DNA from: Styela clava
Lineage: Eukaryota; Chordata; Ascidiacea; Stolidobranchia; Styelidae
Assembly (NCBI RefSeq): GCF_964204865.1
Contig: NC_135250.1
Span: forward strand, 21,939,395 to 22,003,394
DNA: 64,000 nt
Reading direction: 5' to 3'
Below, one piece after another: positions 58,501 through 64,000 of this stretch. The position numbers and the translations under genes were made by a program. Under the pieces are notes generated by a model, which was not told the DNA's origin, did no database searches, and saw nothing but the letters and a program-made list of their open reading frames with translations. Each line of letters begins with the position of its first letter. Positions within the stretch are counted from its first letter, which is position 1.

Positions 58501-61421
58501 TGAACTACTGTCAAAATAGAACATTATTTTATCGCATTACTACAACAATTATTGTATGTCAATAATCATATTTCAGATTTTTGGAAACGATCTTTCGCAC
58601 CCAGTGCACACATTGGTGGACGGTGAATATGCTCAAACGCCCTGGGTGAGTAAAAAACTTTTGCTATAGTCTGCGGCATCAATCCTTTCTTAAATATTAA
58701 CAAATGGGAGTGACTTATTTAGAATAATTGTTACGATACAATTAATATTTGTTTTATATTTATTAAATCATGAATGAAAATTGCTCTATTAGTACAGACA
58801 GACATGAGCCAGAATAAACAGGAAAATAGTATATTTGATGAAAGTCGGAAGTAACAACGGTTCTTTTATCATAATATCACGCATTGAAATCTACATTGCT
58901 ATAAAACTTGAGAGATTATTTTCGTTAATTCCGTTGGTTATTTAAATGAAGTATCTATTCTAGTCTACTCATTTACGACATGTGTAAGAATTTTGAGGTA
59001 ATTCCATTGGTTTATTTCTATCATGGTTATCCGTTTGTTTGTTCTTGTACATATATGCCTTTGCAGCATTTTGGCAACAGTCTCCTTTTTGATAATGGTA
59101 TAACAACCATTAGCATTTTCTTGAAAACATATTTGCGAGAGTGTAATGAGCAAGTTTATTGCGTTGGAAGCTTTGCTTCTTCATTTAAATTATTGTATCT
59201 CATTTGGGGGTTATTAACTTATTATAATACACTAGTAATTGTCCTGCTTTATATGCTTAACCCCGATGATTTATAGCTATGCCTGCAGAAATAATGCTCA
59301 TTGATCTGATGAAATTCATTTTGGTTAAAAGCCTAAGGGATATTTAGTTGCTTCCTGAGTCAATTTCATCAACGGATAAATTGTCGATGCTTCCTCATTT
59401 TTGACCTCGTGTGAAATATGGCAAAATTGTGCTTGTCAAATAGCCTCGGAAAAATTCTAATCGAATTATTTAGTTGGTTTAGTAGCAGTACAAATTAGAC
59501 ATATGCAGTTCAATGCTAATCTAGAGATTAGAAAAATGACCTGGTCCTCGCGACAAGCAAATTTATTTGTAATGGTTAATATTACATGGGCCTCCGGGGC
59601 CTCGTAGTATACGGACTGCTAATAGGATGTTACGTATGTTTGGAGGTAGGGGTAATTAACAAGGAAATGTTAAATGATTGATGACCTCATAGAAGGCTAG
59701 TTGCTCCAGGGTTAATTTGCCAGAGATGAATGATCACTTGAACGACGCAGTAAATGTTAACAATTCTAGACATAGGACTGTTTCGGTACAGTAGTAACTG
59801 AGTTGCAGTGATACGTTAGGGCAAGATGGCATAGATTCCGATTTTTTAATACACGTTGATGAGTCGGTTTGCGTTCTATATTATATAGTTTAGATGTTAA
59901 ACACTATTTCTGTAACTTTCTATGTACCTCTAATACGATTTCTGCTTTGAAAACTACACGATTCTTCTTCCCGGGAAAAAGGCGATATCTCGATACTCGT
60001 GACTGATTGCGCTCAATTAGTTCAATATGCTTAACGTCTTTGATGCAGGTGATACCCACATGCAAATTTATAACACATATTCTAAAAACATTTTCTTTTT
60101 ACATATGTCGTTTTATTCTATTTAAAGCTAAGCTATTTTATATCCAGTTCATGACATTCCGTCAAACGGATGGTCTGAAATTTTTAAAGGTTTTTGGCAT
60201 CTTGTCACCGCGTTTTAGGCCACCACGAGATATAAACACGATAATTTCATGTCTATTAGGATAATAAGATAATAATCCGCAAACGAGAAAGTCAGGAACA
60301 GTTTAAATAAACAGCTATAACTTGCTGCGGGTTAAGGTGTTTTCGCTCATGATTTATTAGTTTTATTGAGAGCGAAGTAGATCTCATTCATAAGTATCGT
60401 ATAGCCGAGAGTGAAGTTCAATCTGACGAGATCACGGTAACGCTGTACTGGTTAAAACTATCTCAATAAATTGTATAACAGAAAAGACTTTGTGCTTTAT
60501 CAATATTTGGTTATTTAACAAATCGGAAAAATTTATTACTATTTCGTAATTATTTGGCTGTACTTTTTTCATATTTTCTGTTTACCAGGTTTGTTGTGCA
60601 TAATATTATTTAGGTAGTAATAAGTTTTAATCGCGAAATTAATGAGTGGGACGTGAGTTTAAATATGTGCGTCATCACTGGTAAAAAAACCACAGGGAAG
60701 GATTAAAAAATTGTCGAGACTTGCAAAACATTTTACCTGACGTTTGTTTTTACTTTCGTAAACGATTTGAGCAAAATAAGTCTCATTTTTTTGCTAATGA
60801 CCTTGAAAAGTGGTCCGATTATCTGGATATTTCAGCCAATTAATTACAAGGACTATCGAGGATATATATTTTTCAATTCGTTGCTAGCGGCTTATAAACG
60901 CCCTTAAGAATAGTTGTAGTATTATTCAGGTAGGTGGTCTACACTGAGGTTAGAGAATATTCAATACCGGAATATATAGATAAGAACTTGAATGAGCTTA
61001 ACTAAATGGATGTAAACAATAGCACGTATGAAATAGTAAGTTGATAGATATATTCACATACTAAATACGTAATTATGCAGTGTCATAAAATGTCTTTGAT
61101 TTATATATTAGCAACTTCTTACTGGTAAATTTTAAGAATTAGCTACGAATGAACAATAATATAATGCATGGTGACAAAGTTTCGCGAAATTCTGACGAGT
61201 TGGTTAAAGATTCAGCGTATATACAATTGTTAAACTTTGATCTGGAAGACGGAAAGAAAGACTGTAAAAAACGAAACTCTGATACTTATAAAAAACAAGT
61301 AAGTTTCGAATCAGGGTCGGATAACGAAGAACTAGCAGCACTTCTTCCTAAAAGAAGATCAAAGCAAGAGCAAAACCTGCATATTCTGGATCCGCCATGG
61401 AAAAGACGAAACTCGTTTCAG
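55510..61421 (+). CDS. 5' part of an unidentified long-intron gene (continues beyond the window)
   Basis: Proposed exons: non-coding about 55510-55608; 56783-56969 with ATG at 56820 after the acceptor ATTTTAACAG; 58577-58645 after TTTCAG; and about 61143-61421 ending at TTTCAG|GTAAGT. All coding introns are phase 0. Exon 2 encodes a basic, serine-rich start (MPLGVPKRSPSKHFDSPVRH). Exon 3 encodes IFGNDLSHPVHTLVDGEYAQ. Exon 4 encodes an acidic/basic linker ending LDPPWKRRNSFQ. There is no signal peptide or membrane segment so far, and the K/R-x-x-S sites would suit a cytoplasmic regulatory N-terminus. The family is not recognised. The acceptor of exon 4 is weak, and exon 4 could instead begin an alternative transcript from the ATG at 61149. 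Confidence 0.5.
55609..56782. other. first intron of the unidentified gene
   Basis: A GTAAGA donor and AACAG acceptor bound it. The open frame at 56005-56262 has no support as a gene. Confidence 0.4.
57975..58185. mobile_element. MITE-like palindromic repeat (TTTGAACCCAC motif) in intron
   Basis: CATTTGAACCCACGTG at 58001-58016 is the inverted partner of CACATGGGTTCAAATG at 58147-58162 (15 of 16). Between them are repeats of CATTTGAACCCACG, ATTGCACCTGCATACCATTG and CCTATGGG. Ends GTGTGCGTATGG and CCCGTGCGTATA may be terminal. No target duplication was identified. Confidence 0.6.
58646..61142. other. intron of the unidentified gene
   Basis: A GTGAGT donor follows exon 3. About 2.5 kb of AT-rich sequence with no recognised coding or repeat feature. 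Confidence 0.4.
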
Positions 61422-64000
61422 GTAAGTGCATATGGTGGGAATAATAATATCGAATACTGTTTTCTGTTGAAGAATGTTAGTATTTGCAAGCAAATTTGAC
61501 TTTGATAATATGTTGGCAATAGTTATGTTTTGCTTATCACAATGAGTCAATTTCGACGATACGCTCGACAACCCCCACAAGCGGACGCGAAGAGTCATAA
61601 TTTGCACCCAAATCGATCATATCAGACTCGCTAACCACGCGTGGCGCCCTGAATTCACTTCTATTTACATTTCGATGTGTCGCGCGGGTCCCTTTGACAG
61701 AATAATACAATCTCGTTGGTTTTTGCTCGCCTTGGTTAGTTGGCGCCCCTACATGATAAGAAGGTTAGTGTAAAGGCGTTCGCACTTGGAAGCGTGAATA
61801 TCAGAACCTTAACAAATTAGCACAATATTGGTATTGCGATACAATAGCGTTTCTTGTGCTAAATTGTCTGGCGCTCAGGCAATGCAACTTCGGTACCGGT
61901 ACTTTGTTCCAGTACGGTACATTTAATGTGGTTAGGATAGGGTTTGAGGTTTCGTCTTATTTAATACGTTGAAGATATATGTAGAACAATATTGTAATGT
62001 TTTCTAACTTTCTCCAAGTCAATAGGAAGGGTGTGAATTGAGTTGACTTAATAAAATGTTGAATCAAACCAGCAAACAGTGTCAGGGGACAGATTGTTTA
62101 AATACTGAAATAAACCAAATGTTGGGTTGAGTAAATCTGTAAATATTTCTATTAAACTATTTTATCTATTTACTTCTGTTAAATTTAAGTTATATTATTA
62201 AAAAAGATGGAGCCTCATGAAAATAATTGTTCCGATCACTTGCTGTCATCAATTTATGGAATTACTTCGGTAAAGTAAATATTTATCACTTTATGCATTT
62301 TCTATAAAATAAAATTTAAAAGAATCTGTTATAATATACTCCTTTGTGTGACTAACCCACCAGGGTTATTTTTCTTGTACGTATTATAATATATCTGATG
62401 CAATTATAATTTCTATAAGTTTTTAGAATGTTGAACAGGATACTTATATCATTGACTGTTAAATGGGCAAGTCGTCATGGTTAACCGTGTGAATAGCTAT
62501 AAAGACCTAGCGGGGCTTCAACCTGACCCAATAAACAAAATAGCAAGATAAAGCAGCACCAAGATCAATTTGACTGCACTATACACCAAGTTCTCACAAT
62601 CTAATACATTTTATATGCAGGCTATTAAGAAATTAAAATGCTGCTGAATGCAGTAGTATATCACTGAATGACTAACTGATAACTTGTATATTCAAATTGC
62701 TCGTTAGACCAACAATGGTCAATGATTAAACATGAAAGTTTTACCTATTCGTCATAAAATTGCAACAAATATTGTTTTTAGCTGTTTATTGTTTGATTAC
62801 TATTTTCCTAATACAGTTTAGTTTATTATTTGCATATAAATCCCTGTATGAAACGTTATAATCCATGTGTATAGATAGATACTTTTCAAGTTTTATTTCA
62901 ATATATGTCTGTTGAAGGAATGGAATACCTTTCACAGTAATATATACTACATGTTTGGGAAGTCAATTCATATGAGTTGTTACAATAGACACTCATTTTC
63001 ATTTAAGATTGATCTATCTTGGTGTTGAATGAGTCCTTCCATTTGTCTTTTCAAAAGCACAATTCAAAGTTGATTTGCACATAAAACAATGAAAATGTCA
63101 TGCAACTGGTGATTAGAAACTGTTGTTGTAACAAAAGTGTTTGGAAATGGAGCTCAAGTCAATGGATAACGCACTAAAAATAATAGTTTTTGTTCACCTA
63201 TGTCCTTCTCTAATAAAATACTTATGTAAAAGCCTAGTTTCTTCTGGCTTGTGTTCAGTATTGATAAGGGTGATTGAATACTGCATGACTAAATTGCTCT
63301 TTGTTCACGTCCAATTGTTATATCATAATATGATTTTTAAAGAGCTTTTGTGCTGAATGGTCTGAGTGTACATGTATTGATTTGGACTGGTGTCAAATTT
63401 CCTATTTCCGTTGAGTCTTTTGATCCAAATATATGCTGGGTGCCCGCCCTCGATTTGTTTTTTACTAAATTCAATAGAAAACTAAGAAATGCAAAATTCA
63501 GAACATAATTTTGAAATATTGGAATTTGTCTCAAAAATTAGGAAATTAAGTTATATATTATTTGAATAAGTCTATCCCTCACATGATATTTTAAAATTTA
63601 GAGAAATACTGTTTACGCAATAGAATATACAAAATTTTAATTATGCATAGAGTAATTTTTACAATGAATATATTAAAATATGTTATCAGCATACTCATTA
63701 AAAATTATTATTATATGCAAAACATACATACTGCAGACCTGCAGCACATGTTGCTTACACGAAACAGAATTTCACATAAGAGGGTATTGGGCGTAAATCT
63801 TGAGTGGGATGGTAGAGATCAACTCAAGACCATGTTAAAACTTTTTATGTTACCTTGTATTTTTAATATACTGGAAATAAATTTCTTTGGTAAAAAAAAA
63901 AGTCAGAAATGTTGAATTCTTAATTGATGGATGTCTCTACAAAAAAAGAGTGCACCTATTTAGAAATCATATTAATGAAAAGATACTTCCTGTTCCTGTC
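61422..64000. other. downstream intron or intergenic, no exon identified
   Basis: Follows the strong donor at 61421/61422. No later exon could be chosen. A GGTACCGGTAC motif near 61891 recalls the repeats at 36.3 kb. Confidence 0.4.

Noticed and set aside
63643..63915. 90-codon frame near the window end as an exon of the 55.5-kb gene
   Set aside because: No convincing acceptor or donor, and the peptide is AT-driven; it cannot be supported.

Overview
This is a stretch of animal nuclear DNA: AT-rich, with spliceosomal introns (GT...AG, from 77 bp to several kb), AATAAA poly(A) signals and many eukaryotic transposons (hAT, ISL2EU, an L1-type LINE, Helentron-like repeats). Short introns beside intron-like acceptors only 10-36 nt upstream of start codons would fit a spliced-leader-using invertebrate such as an ascidian. 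That is an inference; nothing here fixes the species.

Layout. 1-3.5 kb: the end of an endonuclease-type transposon ORF, then a 290-bp satellite-like array that twice ends in a GC-rich hairpin module, resembling a Helentron. 3.5-7.1 kb: mostly non-coding, with two small transposase-like scraps. 7.19-10.82 kb: a four-exon gene for a 926-residue mucin-like single-pass membrane protein with a long, very basic cytoplasmic tail. 10.9-45.6 kb: a transposon graveyard. It holds a dead hAT/KIAA1586-type transposase, hAT elements and MITEs with target-site duplications (three perfect 8-bp ones), a 5.1-kb ISL2EU-type element (21043-26134) with converging YqaJ and THAP-DDE genes, a 5'-truncated LINE inserted in a hAT element, and an unusual run of local tandem duplications (76, 137, 153, 162 and 322 bp units). 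45.6-64 kb: repeat-poor sequence with two host genes. One is an intronless-CDS Pro/Tyr/Gly-rich protein on the minus strand (52.8-53.7 kb). The other is the 5' part of a long-intron gene on the plus strand (about 55.5 kb to beyond the window).

How they work together: the host genes show no functional link. The ISL2EU genes would have acted together in transposition (THAP-DDE transposase plus YqaJ nuclease), but both reading frames are now broken. The strongest calls are the four-exon gene, the minus-strand Pro/Tyr-rich gene, the ISL2EU element, and the elements bounded by perfect target-site duplications.
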